NCBI GenBank assembly: GCA_017538795.1
Contig: JAFYIE010000047.1
Location: 37,862 to 101,861, forward strand
Length of the DNA stretch: 64,000 nt
Reading direction: 5' to 3'
Source: Bacteroidales bacterium
Lineage (GTDB): Bacteria; Bacteroidota; Bacteroidia; Bacteroidales; F082
Under the pieces are notes generated by a model. The model was not told where the DNA came from and searched no databases. It worked only from the letters and a program-made list of their open reading frames with translations. This document shows positions 7,382 through 16,604 of this stretch, in pieces (within the stretch, counting starts at the first letter, position 1; every line of letters starts with the position of its first letter). The position numbers and the translations under genes were made by a program.

Positions 7382-9589
7382 ATGGAAAAAGTAACATTAT
7401 TAAAATATGAAAGTATTTACGAAAACTTCATAGATAAAAAATATCTCAAGGAAGATTTCGACGAATACCATTTTAGAAATATTCAAACAAAAAAACCAGC
7501 TGACGGTTGGCGCAACCTGCGTTCAGACGAGATTGAACGTTTGGTGAAAAACAGCAACACGGCCACTAGTTGGGACGACGTTTTGGTTACCGACACGTTT
7601 GACACAAATCTCGTGAAAAACAACCATTTTTATGGAATGGTGCGCATCGGAGCCATCAAAAACGCAGTGCTGCAATACCATGATTTGAAAATGGCGTGCG
7701 GAATAACAGACAGCACCATCATCTCTTGCGACATAGGCAACAATGTAGCTATTCACAACGTGCATTACATTGCCAACTACATAATCGGCGACAAATGTAT
7801 TCTCTTTAACGTCCACGAGGTTTCGTGCACCGACCACTCAAAATTCGGTAACGGTATCTTGAAAGAAGGCGAGCCTGAAGATGTGCGTGTTTGGCTCGAA
7901 GTGATGAACGAAGGCGGCGGACGTAAGATTCTGCCTTTCGACGGCATGATTACAGCCGATGCTTATCTCTGGGCAAAATACACTGATATTCAAAAACTTC
8001 AGGACAGACTGTTGGAGATAACACAAAAATCATTCGACAGCAGCAGAGGTTACTACGGCACAATCGGAGAAGGTTGCGTAATTAAGAACTCTTGGATTAT
8101 CAAAGACGCAAAAATCGGTCCGAACTGCTATATCAAAGGCGCTAACAAGCTGAAAAACATCACCATCAACTCATCGAACGACGAGCCTACACAGATTGGC
8201 GAAGGTGTGATTTTGGTAAACGGTATTGTTGGCTACGGCTGCCACATCTTTTATTCAGTGGTGGCGACACGTTTTGTCATCGGTGACAACTGCAATTTGA
8301 AATACGGAGCGCGTGTCATCTACTCAGTTTTAGGCGACAACTCGACGATTTCTTGCTGCGAGGTGTTGAACAACCTTATTTTCCCGGCACACGAACAGCA
8401 CCACAACAACTCATTCCTCATCGCCGCCTGCGTGATGGGACAGAGCAACATGGCCGCCGGTGCTACACTGGGTTCGAACCACAACAGCCGCGCCACCGAC
8501 GGCGAGATAGTGGCAAAACGCGGTTTTTGGCCAGGTCTCTGCACAAGCGTTAAGCACTCGTCGAAGTTCGCGTCGTTTTCGCTTCTTTCGAAAGCGGATT
8601 ATCCGAACGAGATGAACATAAAACTTCCTTTCGCGTTGGTGAACAACAACATTACGAAGGATCAACTCGAAGTGATGCCTGCTTATTGGTGGATGTACAA
8701 CATGTACGCCATCGCCCGTAACACCTCGAAATACCAGAAACGTGACAAACGTAAACGTCGCATTCAAAATATCGAGTTTGAGACATTTGCGCCAGACACC
8801 ATGGAAGAAGTCATCGCCGGACGCAAGTTCCTCGAGGTGTGGACAGCCAAGGCTTATCTTCGCTCGAAAGGTGAAAATCCTGAACAGGAATACTACACCT
8901 TGCGTGACCTCGGTCACAAGCTTTTGAACGGCGACAAGTCTGTTGTGAAAGGCCTTGAAGTCTTGGGCGAAGAGATGGAAAAATCGCATCGTAAAGTGGT
9001 GATTCTCAAGCCTTACGAGGCATATCACGCCTACGAAGACATGATTATCTACTATGCAGTAAAAAACATCATCGCCTATCTCGAAAACAATCCTGATGAG
9101 ACATTTGAAAGCATGTGCAAGCATCTCACCAATGTGCGTCAACGTGAATGGATCAACATGGGCGGTCAGCTCGTGACCGAAGACGATTTGGAAAAACTCA
9201 TCGACGACATCTGCAACGGCACTCTCGACAGTTGGGACGACATCCACAGCCGCTACAACAAATTGTGGAAGAAATATCCGAAAGACAAGCTGTTACACTG
9301 CTATCAGGCTTTGAGATTCATCTACGACAAATGTCCTTCTTTGACAAAAGAAATATTCATCGACGCATTGAACAAAGGTGAAAAAATCATACAATACGTC
9401 TGCGACCAGGTCTATGAGTCAAGGAAGAAAGACTACGAAAACGTTATCCGCAACTCGACGTTCCGCAATTTGGCTGAGCGCGACGCGGTGAACGGTAAAC
9501 TCGACGACAACAGCTTCGTCAAACAAATCAGAAAAGAAACAGAAGTCGGGCTGAAATATATCGCCGACGCAAGAGAATTAGTTAAATGA
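7382..9589 (+). CDS. DUF4954-like left-handed beta-helix protein
   Basis: A 735-residue protein with no signal peptide. Residues about 85-380 are rich in hexapeptide-like repeats (IGNNVAIHNVHYIANYIIGD, IGEGCVIKNSWIIKDAKIGP) typical of left-handed beta-helix acyl- or nucleotidyl-transferases. The C-terminal half is helical and charged. The overall arrangement matches the Bacteroidota family I know as DUF4954, whose reaction is not established. Position between dTDP-rhamnose genes and nagB suggests a role with sugar nucleotides or amino sugars, but this is inference. A poly-A-rich leader precedes the ATG. The long opposite-strand frames are shadows. Confidence 0.8.
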   Translation: MEKVTLLKYESIYENFIDKKYLKEDFDEYHFRNIQTKKPADGWRNLRSDEIERLVKNSNTATSWDDVLVTDTFDTNLVKNNHFYGMVRIGAIKNAVLQYHDLKMACGITDSTIISCDIGNNVAIHNVHYIANYIIGDKCILFNVHEVSCTDHSKFGNGILKEGEPEDVRVWLEVMNEGGGRKILPFDGMITADAYLWAKYTDIQKLQDRLLEITQKSFDSSRGYYGTIGEGCVIKNSWIIKDAKIGPNCYIKGANKLKNITINSSNDEPTQIGEGVILVNGIVGYGCHIFYSVVATRFVIGDNCNLKYGARVIYSVLGDNSTISCCEVLNNLIFPAHEQHHNNSFLIAACVMGQSNMAAGATLGSNHNSRATDGEIVAKRGFWPGLCTSVKHSSKFASFSLLSKADYPNEMNIKLPFALVNNNITKDQLEVMPAYWWMYNMYAIARNTSKYQKRDKRKRRIQNIEFETFAPDTMEEVIAGRKFLEVWTAKAYLRSKGENPEQEYYTLRDLGHKLLNGDKSVVKGLEVLGEEMEKSHRKVVILKPYEAYHAYEDMIIYYAVKNIIAYLENNPDETFESMCKHLTNVRQREWINMGGQLVTEDDLEKLIDDICNGTLDSWDDIHSRYNKLWKKYPKDKLLHCYQALRFIYDKCPSLTKEIFIDALNKGEKIIQYVCDQVYESRKKDYENVIRNSTFRNLAERDAVNGKLDDNSFVKQIRKETEVGLKYIADARELVK

Positions 9590-9611
9590 AATCCCACAAA
9601 AAACATAAAAA

Positions 9612-10403
9612 ATGAGAGTAATTATTGAACCAACTTACGAAAAGATGTCACAGTGGGCGGCAAACCATATCGTCCGCAGAATCAACGAATTCAAGCCAAC
9701 GGCAGAGAAGCCTTTCATTCTCGGACTGCCAACGGGCTCAACACCAATCGGGACATATAAATGCCTCATCAAGGCCTACGAAGAAGGCAAAGTGTCGTTT
9801 AAAAACGTGGTGACATTCAACATGGACGAATACGTGAAGATTCCGGAGAACCATTCGGAGAGCTACCATTCATTCATGTGGAACAACTTCTTCAGCCATG
9901 TCGATATCAAGAAGGAAAATGTGAACATCCTCAATGGCAACGCCGACGATCTCGAGGCTGAATGCGCACGTTATGAAGCCAAGATCAAGAGCTACGGCGG
10001 CATCCACTTGTTCATGGGCGGCATCGGTCCTGACGGCCATATCGCGTTCAACGAGCCAGGTTCATCACTGACATCACGCACAAGAGTGAAATCATTGACA
10101 ACCGACACTATCATCGCCAACTCACGTTTCTTCGACAACGATATTAATAAGGTGCCGAAGACAGCTTTGACAGTCGGCGTGGGCACAGTGATGGATTCAC
10201 AGGAGGTGATGATTCTCGCAAACGGTCACAACAAGGCACGCGCTTTGGCAGCGGCCATCGAAGGCAGTGTTTGCCATCTCTGCACCGTGAGCGCATTGCA
10301 GATGCATCCGAAAGGCATCATCGTGTGCGACGATGCGGCGACAGACGAGATGAAAGTCGGAACAGTAAACTATTTCAAAGACATTGAAAAAGATAATCTT
10401 TAA
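9612..10403 (+). CDS. nagB: Glucosamine-6-phosphate deaminase
   Basis: Interconverts glucosamine-6-phosphate with fructose-6-phosphate and ammonia. Family motifs are [11 protein letters not shown] (phosphate loop), FNMDEYV (catalytic Asp) and [16 protein letters not shown] (Asp-His-Glu relay). Length 263 against about 266 in E. coli. It sits 22 bp behind the DUF4954-like gene, and its stop overlaps the next start by one base (TAATG). Placement among nucleotide-sugar genes rather than nagA suggests control of the amino-sugar pool. Confidence 0.95.
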   Translation: MRVIIEPTYEKMSQWAANHIVRRINEFKPTAEKPFILGLPTGSTPIGTYKCLIKAYEEGKVSFKNVVTFNMDEYVKIPENHSESYHSFMWNNFFSHVDIKKENVNILNGNADDLEAECARYEAKIKSYGGIHLFMGGIGPDGHIAFNEPGSSLTSRTRVKSLTTDTIIANSRFFDNDINKVPKTALTVGVGTVMDSQEVMILANGHNKARALAAAIEGSVCHLCTVSALQMHPKGIIVCDDAATDEMKVGTVNYFKDIEKDNL

Positions 10404-10975
10404 TGTTTTTTAAACACGAATCGAGTTATATAGATGAAGGTGCCGTCGTGGGCGACGGCACCAAAATCTGGCATTTCTGTCATATCCAGAAAGGTGCTGT
10501 GATAGGAGAAAACTGCTCCTTAGGGCAGAATGTCAATATTGGAAACAATGTAAAGATTGGAAACGGCGTCAGGATTCAGAACAACGTGTCGGTGTACGAG
10601 GGCGTGGAGATTGAAGACAACGTGTTTTGCGGTCCGAGCTGCGTATTTACTAACGTCGTGACACCACGGGCGCACTTTCCGGTGCACGGCGTTTATGCGA
10701 AGACATTAATAAAAGAAGGTGCGTCGCTGGGTGCCAACTGCACTGTGGTTTGCGGTCACACCGTTGGAAAGAGCGCGTTGATAGCGGCAGGAGCTGTCGT
10801 CACAAAAGACGTGAAAGACTACGCCTTGATGGCAGGAGTGCCAGCGAGACAGATTGGTTGGGTTTGTGAGTGCGGAAAGAAATTGGGATCAGATTTGAAA
10901 TGTAGTTGTGGAAAAGAATATAAACTTAATAATGATACATTAGTTAGAAGTTATTCATTAACTACTAACTGCTAA
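10403..10975 (+). CDS. Hexapeptide N-acetyltransferase, WbpD/WlbB-like
   Basis: A 190-residue left-handed beta-helix protein made mostly of hexapeptide repeats (VVGDGTKIWHFCHIQKGAVI, IGNNVKIGNGVRIQNNVSVY) ending in GVPARQIGWVCECGKK. The match is to transferases acetylating the 3-amino group of UDP-2-acetamido-3-amino-2,3-dideoxy-glucuronate. The WlbA/WbpB-like dehydrogenase directly downstream supports that pathway, although the aminotransferase and 6-dehydrogenase are absent here. The last residues (VRSYSLTTNC) and the stop are encoded by a TTAACTACTAACT simple repeat, so the tail is probably not ancestral. Confidence 0.85.
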   Translation: MFFKHESSYIDEGAVVGDGTKIWHFCHIQKGAVIGENCSLGQNVNIGNNVKIGNGVRIQNNVSVYEGVEIEDNVFCGPSCVFTNVVTPRAHFPVHGVYAKTLIKEGASLGANCTVVCGHTVGKSALIAAGAVVTKDVKDYALMAGVPARQIGWVCECGKKLGSDLKCSCGKEYKLNNDTLVRSYSLTTNC

Positions 10976-10985
10976 CTACTAACTA
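10941..10985. repeat. Simple repeat of TTAGTTAGAAG / AACTACTAACT units
   Basis: Degenerate TTAGTTAG and CTAACTACTAACT units forming a weak inverted repeat. It covers the 3' end of the WbpD-like gene and its stop codon. Confidence 0.65.
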
Positions 10986-10986
10986 A

Positions 10987-11955
10987 ATGAAGAATTTTGC
11001 GATTATTGGAGTTGGAGGTTATATCGCGCCAAGACATTTGAAGGCGATAAAAGACACGGGAAACAACATGGTTTCGGCCTACGACAAAAGCGATTCCGTA
11101 GGCATCATGGACAGCTATTTCCCGAATGCGGCGTTTTTTACAGAACAGGAACTTTTTGACAGACATAACACACGTTTGATTGAACGCGGCACAAATATAG
11201 ATTTCGTAACTGTTTGCACGCCAAATTATTTGCACGACGCGCACACCAGATACGGCTTACGTCTCGGTGCCGACGTCATCTGCGAGAAGCCCGTGGTTCT
11301 GAATCCTTGGAACATCGACGCTCTTGAGAAAGTGGAACAGACAACAGGACACAAGGCTTACACCATTCTTCAGCTTCGTCTTCACGACTCTATCGTCGCC
11401 TTGAAAAAGAAAATCGACGAAGGTCCGAAAGACAAGATTTATGATGTCGATTTGACATATATCACCGCGAGAGGCAACTGGTACTACACCTCTTGGAAAG
11501 GCAACGAAAACAAGAGCGGCGGCATCGCCACCAACATCGGAATACATTTCTACGATATGCTTTCGTGGATTTTCGGTCCGGTGACAAAAAATGTGGTGCA
11601 TGTTTCGACCCACGACCGCGTTGCAGGTTATCTGGAGATGCCAAAAGCACGTGTACGTTACTTCTTGAGTATCAATGCTGACACCCTTCCGGAGAATGCC
11701 GTTCAAGGTGAGAAAAAGACATACCGCACCATCATGATCGACGGTTCGGAATTTGAGTTCAGCGCAGGATTTACAGAGCTGCACACCAAGAGTTACGAAA
11801 ATATTTTGGCAGGCAAAGGTTTCAGGATTTCTGAAGCCAGAAACTGCATCAATATAGTTTACGAGATTAGAAACGCAAAGCCAATAGGATTGGTGGGAGA
11901 TTACCATCCGTTGGCGAAATTAGCATTAAGTGAGCATCCTTTTGGATGGAGATAA
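10987..11955 (+). CDS. Gfo/Idh/MocA-family dehydrogenase, WlbA/WbpB-like
   Basis: A 322-residue NAD-dependent oxidoreductase. The N-terminus FAIIGVGGYIAPRHLKAIKD carries the Rossmann loop, and TVCTPNYLHDAHTRYGLRLG with VICEKPVVLN gives the family EKP catalytic lysine. The overall sequence resembles WlbA/WbpB enzymes that oxidise the 3-hydroxyl of UDP-GlcNAc-uronate ahead of 3-amination. Together with the preceding acetyltransferase it suggests synthesis of a 2,3-diacetamido-uronic acid for surface polysaccharide. galE follows after one base. Confidence 0.88.
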   Translation: MKNFAIIGVGGYIAPRHLKAIKDTGNNMVSAYDKSDSVGIMDSYFPNAAFFTEQELFDRHNTRLIERGTNIDFVTVCTPNYLHDAHTRYGLRLGADVICEKPVVLNPWNIDALEKVEQTTGHKAYTILQLRLHDSIVALKKKIDEGPKDKIYDVDLTYITARGNWYYTSWKGNENKSGGIATNIGIHFYDMLSWIFGPVTKNVVHVSTHDRVAGYLEMPKARVRYFLSINADTLPENAVQGEKKTYRTIMIDGSEFEFSAGFTELHTKSYENILAGKGFRISEARNCINIVYEIRNAKPIGLVGDYHPLAKLALSEHPFGWR

Positions 11956-11956
11956 T

Positions 11957-13006
11957 ATGAAAATATTAGTTACAGGCGGCACAGGATTTATCGGTTCCCA
12001 CACCACGGTGGAACTGCAGCAGCAGGGCTACGACGTAATCATTGTTGATGCTTTGTTTAACTCAAGAATCGAGGCTTTGGATGCGATTGCTTCAATAACG
12101 GGCAAAAAACCTGAGTTTGAGCAGTTCGACCTCGCCGACAGAGAGAAAGTCGACGACTTCTTCCATCGTCATAGCGACATCAAGGGTGTGATACATTTCG
12201 CGGCCCATAAAGCTGTCGGCGAGTCGGTGGAACAACCGCTGAAATACTACCGCAACAACCTCGATTCGTTGATGAACATCCTTGAATCGATGAACAAATA
12301 CGGCGTGCATAACCTCGTTTTCTCGTCGTCGTGCACAGTTTACGGCGAACCCGACCCTGAAAACCTGCCGATTTCGGAGAAAGCGCCTATCAAAAAGGCG
12401 GAATGCCCTTACGGAAACACCAAACAGATAGCCGAAGAGATAATGCAGGACTGCATCACAGCATATAAAGGATTGAACGCCATAGCGTTACGTTATTTTA
12501 ACCCTGTCGGGGCACACGAGAGCGCGAAACTCGGCGAGTTGCCGTTCGGAGTACCTGCCAACCTCATGCCTTACGTCACGCAGACGGCTTACGGCATTCG
12601 TCCTTTCCTGAGAGTGTTCGGCAACGACTACGACACGCCTGACGGAACGCCAATCCGCGACTACATCCACATCATGGATTTGGCGAAAGCCCATGTCAAA
12701 GCCGTGGCAAGAATGATTGAAGGTAAGATGAAGGCTTCGTTTGAGGTGTTCAACGTGGGAACAGGCACAGGCTATTCGGTTTTGGACATCATCAAATCGT
12801 TTGAGAGAAGCAACAATATCAAGCTGAAATACGAAATCGTGGGCAGAAGAGCAGGCGACATAGTGAAAATCTGGGCTGACCCTACATATACTAATAAGGA
12901 GTTGGGCTGGAAAGCCGAGCGCACACTCGACGATATGACACGCAGCGCCTGGGAATGGGAAAAAGCTTATCGTGAAGGAAAAACTTGTTTTAAAATTGAC
13001 AAATAA
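11957..13006 (+). CDS. galE: UDP-glucose 4-epimerase
   Basis: Interconverts UDP-glucose and UDP-galactose (possibly the N-acetyl forms too). GGTGFIGSHTTVELQQQGYD is the NAD-binding motif, SSSCTVYG and YGNTK supply the catalytic Ser and Tyr-x3-Lys, and ALRYFNPVGAHES is conserved in GalE. The start at 11957 (MKILVTGGTGFIG) is preferred to 11930, which lies inside the upstream gene. Length 349. Confidence 0.95.
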   Translation: MKILVTGGTGFIGSHTTVELQQQGYDVIIVDALFNSRIEALDAIASITGKKPEFEQFDLADREKVDDFFHRHSDIKGVIHFAAHKAVGESVEQPLKYYRNNLDSLMNILESMNKYGVHNLVFSSSCTVYGEPDPENLPISEKAPIKKAECPYGNTKQIAEEIMQDCITAYKGLNAIALRYFNPVGAHESAKLGELPFGVPANLMPYVTQTAYGIRPFLRVFGNDYDTPDGTPIRDYIHIMDLAKAHVKAVARMIEGKMKASFEVFNVGTGTGYSVLDIIKSFERSNNIKLKYEIVGRRAGDIVKIWADPTYTNKELGWKAERTLDDMTRSAWEWEKAYREGKTCFKIDK

Positions 13007-13012
13007 AAATAT

Positions 13013-14059
13013 ATGAACAACAATCACCTTATTATAATGGCAGGCGGCGTCGGCTCACGTTTCTGGCCGATGTCTATTCCTGAGAAACCAAAACAGTTCA
13101 TCGACGTGATGGGCATTGGCAAGACCATGATTCAACTCACCGTTGAGCGTTTTGCAGGCATCATAGCCCCCGACCATGTGTGGATTGTAACTTCAAAAAA
13201 ATACAAAGACATAGTAAAGGAACAGCTGCCAGAAGTTCCTGAGACTCAGATTCTTATGGAACCTTGCATGCGCAACACAGCACCTTGCATCGAGTATGTG
13301 AGCCGCAAGATTTACGCCAAATATCCCGATGCGAATCTCGTGTTCTCACCTGCCGACCATCTCGTGCTCGACGTGCCGCATTTCCAAGAGGTGATTAAAG
13401 AATCGCTCGAATATACCAAGAATAACGACGTCATCGTGACCCTCGGAATGATGCCGACACGTCCTGAGACAGGCTACGGATACATCAAATCTGTCGATGC
13501 CAACTCTAAGGAGAAAATCCAGAAAGTGGAGGCTTTCAAAGAGAAACCAAACCTCGAAACAGCCAAGAAATACTTAGCAGAAGGCGGTTATTACTGGAAC
13601 GCGGGCATCTTCATCTGGAACGTGAAGATGGTGGTTAACACTATCAAAAAACTCGTGCCGGATTTGGCGGAAGTGTTCGACAAAATCGAGCCGCATTTCT
13701 ATAAAAACGACGAGCAAAACGTCATCGACGAGCTCTTCCCGACATGTCCGAACATCAGCATCGATTACGCTGTTATGGAAAAATCTAAAGATGTCTTCGT
13801 GTATCCGGCAAGCTTCGGATGGAGCGACATCGGCACATGGGGCAGTCTTTACACCCACATCCCTTACGATGACAACAAAAACGCCATCATCGGCGAAAAC
13901 ATCCAGATGGTCGACAGCAAAAACAGCGTCGTGCGTTCCTACGGAAGAAAGAAAGTGATAGTACAAGGCCTTGATAATTATATAGTTGTGGACGACAACA
14001 ACTGTCTCCTCATCTGCAAGATGCAAGACGAACAACTCATAAAAGAATGGCAAAAATAG
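13013..14059 (+). CDS. manC: Mannose-1-phosphate guanylyltransferase
   Basis: Makes GDP-mannose from mannose-1-phosphate and GTP, feeding mannose and fucose-type residues into surface glycans. IIMAGGVGSRFWPMSIPEKP is the nucleotidyltransferase signature with a KPKQF segment, and YYWNAGIFIWNV is the conserved sugar-binding region. At 348 residues it is the single-domain form without the phosphomannose-isomerase domain seen in bifunctional ManC/AlgA. It lies 6 bp after galE. Confidence 0.93.
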   Translation: MNNNHLIIMAGGVGSRFWPMSIPEKPKQFIDVMGIGKTMIQLTVERFAGIIAPDHVWIVTSKKYKDIVKEQLPEVPETQILMEPCMRNTAPCIEYVSRKIYAKYPDANLVFSPADHLVLDVPHFQEVIKESLEYTKNNDVIVTLGMMPTRPETGYGYIKSVDANSKEKIQKVEAFKEKPNLETAKKYLAEGGYYWNAGIFIWNVKMVVNTIKKLVPDLAEVFDKIEPHFYKNDEQNVIDELFPTCPNISIDYAVMEKSKDVFVYPASFGWSDIGTWGSLYTHIPYDDNKNAIIGENIQMVDSKNSVVRSYGRKKVIVQGLDNYIVVDDNNCLLICKMQDEQLIKEWQK

Positions 14060-14081
14060 GTTTTATTAAAAAATTCTTATC

Positions 14082-16006
14082 ATGAAAAATATTCTGACAA
14101 ATATTGCGAGATTGTTTTTCGGAAAACGAAACTCCGGCTCATTATCAAGAATTTATGTCTTGGCTTTTGATATTTTAATTATCATATTCACCCTATTTAT
14201 AATGCCTTTGCTGAGATATTATCCTGATTTTCAGAAAATTACGCTTATAAATTTCTTAAACAGGTCAATCCCTGTATTGGTATTGTTCATAATAGGCTTT
14301 GTCGCAACCGGTTCTTATAAAGGACTTATCAGATACACAGGTTTTAGAGACATCGAACAAATCTTGAAAACGACGTCTTGGGTGTTTATTACTATATGTT
14401 TATGTAAAGTCTTGATAAACAATATTCCAAGTTTGAGACATTTTGACAATTATTTCCCGAAATATATAACAGTGATAATGATTTGCATTATCGCATTGGT
14501 TTTAATGGTCGTGGCACGTCTCGTGATACGTCGTATCTACAATGAATATCTTCGCCCTCAGCCTCATAAAATCAATGTGGTCATTTACGGTGCCGGTGAT
14601 GCCGGTCCTATCACGTTATCCGCTCTGTATCAGGATACTTCGACTCAATACAACGTTATTTCTTTTGTCGATGACTCTTCTTCAAAAATCGGAAAATCGA
14701 TTAACGGTATTTTGATTCGCAAACCTGAAGTTGTTCTCAACAAAGATTTTGTCAAAAAGCATCTGATTCATCTGGTTATTTTGGCAATGCCAAGCTTGAA
14801 TATCGATAAACGTAACGACATTGTCAATAAAATCATCGACCTCGGCGTGACAGTGAAGTCGGTGCCACACGTCGACTCATGGATAAACGGTACTCAATTG
14901 AATTTCAATCAGATTCAAGATATCAAGATTGAAGATTTGCTTGAAAGAGAGCCTATTGTTTTGGGCAAGGAAAATGTGAAACACGAGCTCGAAGGCAAGG
15001 TCGTGATGGTGACTGGTGCCGCGGGTTCTATCGGTAGCGAGATTTGCCGCCAGGTGTTGCAGCACAACCCGAAATGCCTTGTGATGTTCGACCAGGCTGA
15101 GTCGCCGATGTACGATTTGCAGTTCGAGCTGAACAACGAAGATCCTTACAGACATATCGCAGTGCCGAAAGAGTTCGTTGTCGGCAACGTGAAGGATATC
15201 AACAAAATGACGGAGGTGTTTGAGAAATACCAGCCTCAGATTATCTATCACGCAGCCGCTTACAAACATGTGCCGTTGATGGAGAGTTTCCCGTACGAAG
15301 CGGTGTTTGTCAACGTATTCGGAACCAAGCTTGTCGCTGACCTCGCAATAAAGTACGGCGTTGAGAAATTTGTGATGATCTCGACCGACAAGGCCGTGAA
15401 CCCGACCAACGTGATGGGTGCCACGAAGCGTATCGCCGAGATTTACACTCAAAGCCGCAAAAGCAATACCAAGTTTGTGACAACACGATTCGGCAACGTT
15501 TTGGGATCAAACGGCTCTGTTATCCCGTTGTTTAAGAAGCAGTTGGCACACGGCGGACCATTGACTGTCACCGACCGCAATATCATCCGGTTCTTCATGA
15601 CAATTCCTGAAGCCTGTAGCTTGGTTTTGGAGGCAGGCGCCATTGGCGATGACGACGACATCTTCGTGTTCGACATGGGCAAACCTGTCAAGATTTACGA
15701 CTTGGCAAGCAAGATGATCAAGCTCTCGCACATGCCTGACGTTCAGATAGAAATCACAGGATTGCGCCCGGGTGAAAAGCTTTATGAGGAGCTGTTGGCG
15801 ACCAAGGAAAACACCATTCCGACAGAGCATCCGAAGATTATGCGCGCTAAAGTTCGTGAATACACCGAAGAAGAAGTGAACCAGGAAATTGCGAAACTTC
15901 TTGAGATTTTGCCGACGTGCAAAGACTTCGACATAGTGAAACAGATGAAAGTCATAGTGCCTGAGTTCAAGTCGAACAACTCTGTGTATCAGATACTTGA
16001 CAATTG

Positions 16007-16007
<1 letters not shown>
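14082..16007 (+). CDS. Membrane-bound nucleoside-diphosphate-sugar 4,6-dehydratase, CapD/WbpM/PglF type
   Basis: A 641-residue protein with about four N-terminal membrane spans (residues 25-145), a CoA-binding-like Rossmann domain, and a C-terminal extended SDR domain starting VVMVTGAAGSIGSEICRQVL. The active-site stretch ISTDKAVNPTNVMGATKR has Met where ordinary SDR enzymes have Tyr (Met-x3-Lys), as in the WbpM/PglF class. These form UDP-4-keto-6-deoxy-GlcNAc at the inner membrane as an early step toward QuiNAc, FucNAc or bacillosamine. It is the last gene of the polysaccharide block. Its TGA reaches the 3' base of the convergent tRNA-Thr. Confidence 0.92.
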
Positions 16008-16079
<72 letters not shown>

Positions 16080-16091
16080 GTTTTGAGACGG

Positions 16092-16099
16092 CAAAAGTA
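16092..16099 (-). promoter_or_regulatory. -7 element TACTTTTG of tRNA-Thr
   Basis: TAnnTTTG match ending 13 bp upstream of the mature 5' end. Confidence 0.6.
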
Positions 16100-16138
16100 C
16101 AAAATTTTTGTATTAGTGCAACAGAATTTAAAAAATAT

Positions 16139-16176
16139 AGTTAATCAGTTATTCAGATCTGATTAACTGAATAACT
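16139..16176. repeat. Two interleaved perfect 10-bp inverted repeats
   Basis: AGTTAATCAG (16139-16148) pairs with CTGATTAACT (16159-16168), and AGTTATTCAG (16147-16156) pairs with CTGAATAACT (16167-16176). The order A-B-A'-B' means only one hairpin can form at a time, or a pseudoknot. It ends 8 bp before the following gene. Confidence 0.75.
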
Positions 16177-16184
16177 TAGAAAAT

Positions 16185-16604
16185 ATGTTTTGGAAGATTT
16201 TTTCTGTGATTCTGGCCGCGACGGTGAAGACGCTTTTCGCTCCGGCGATGGGCTTCGCTGTCAATCTTTCGTTTGGCACTACTTTCGCTGCCACCACGAT
16301 AGGCGGAATCATAGGATTTGTATTCTTTTACTTCAGCTTCGGGTTTGGACTTAACATTTTCAACAAGAAGAAAAAATCGCATCCTACACAGAAACAGATA
16401 AAAAGAGCACGGAATATCATCAACTTCAAGAAGAGATATCCCGTGTGGCTTTTTGTGTTAATTTCACCTATTATGTCGATTCCGATAATGGCAATCGTCA
16501 TCCGCAGGTTTTTTCATAACAACAAAGGAATCTTCGTGCTATCGCTGTTTGCCGTTGCACTGTTTTCCCTCGTTGGATGTCTGATTTTCTCGCCAATATT
16601 ATAA
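16185..16604 (+). CDS. Small polytopic membrane protein, unknown
   Basis: A 139-residue hydrophobic protein with about four membrane spans (roughly 5-27, 34-56, 82-103, 114-137) and a lysine-rich cytoplasmic-type loop between spans two and three (KKKKSHPTQKQIKRARN). No family recognised. The overlapping minus-strand frame at 16176-16382 is judged a shadow. It converges with the ROK kinase gene, overlapping by 6 bp. Confidence 0.65.
   Translation: MFWKIFSVILAATVKTLFAPAMGFAVNLSFGTTFAATTIGGIIGFVFFYFSFGFGLNIFNKKKKSHPTQKQIKRARNIINFKKRYPVWLFVLISPIMSIPIMAIVIRRFFHNNKGIFVLSLFAVALFSLVGCLIFSPIL

Noticed and set aside
8411-9247. 278-codon minus-strand frame opposite the DUF4954-like gene
   Set aside because: Shadow of a protein-coding gene with hexapeptide repeats. 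No motif on the minus strand.
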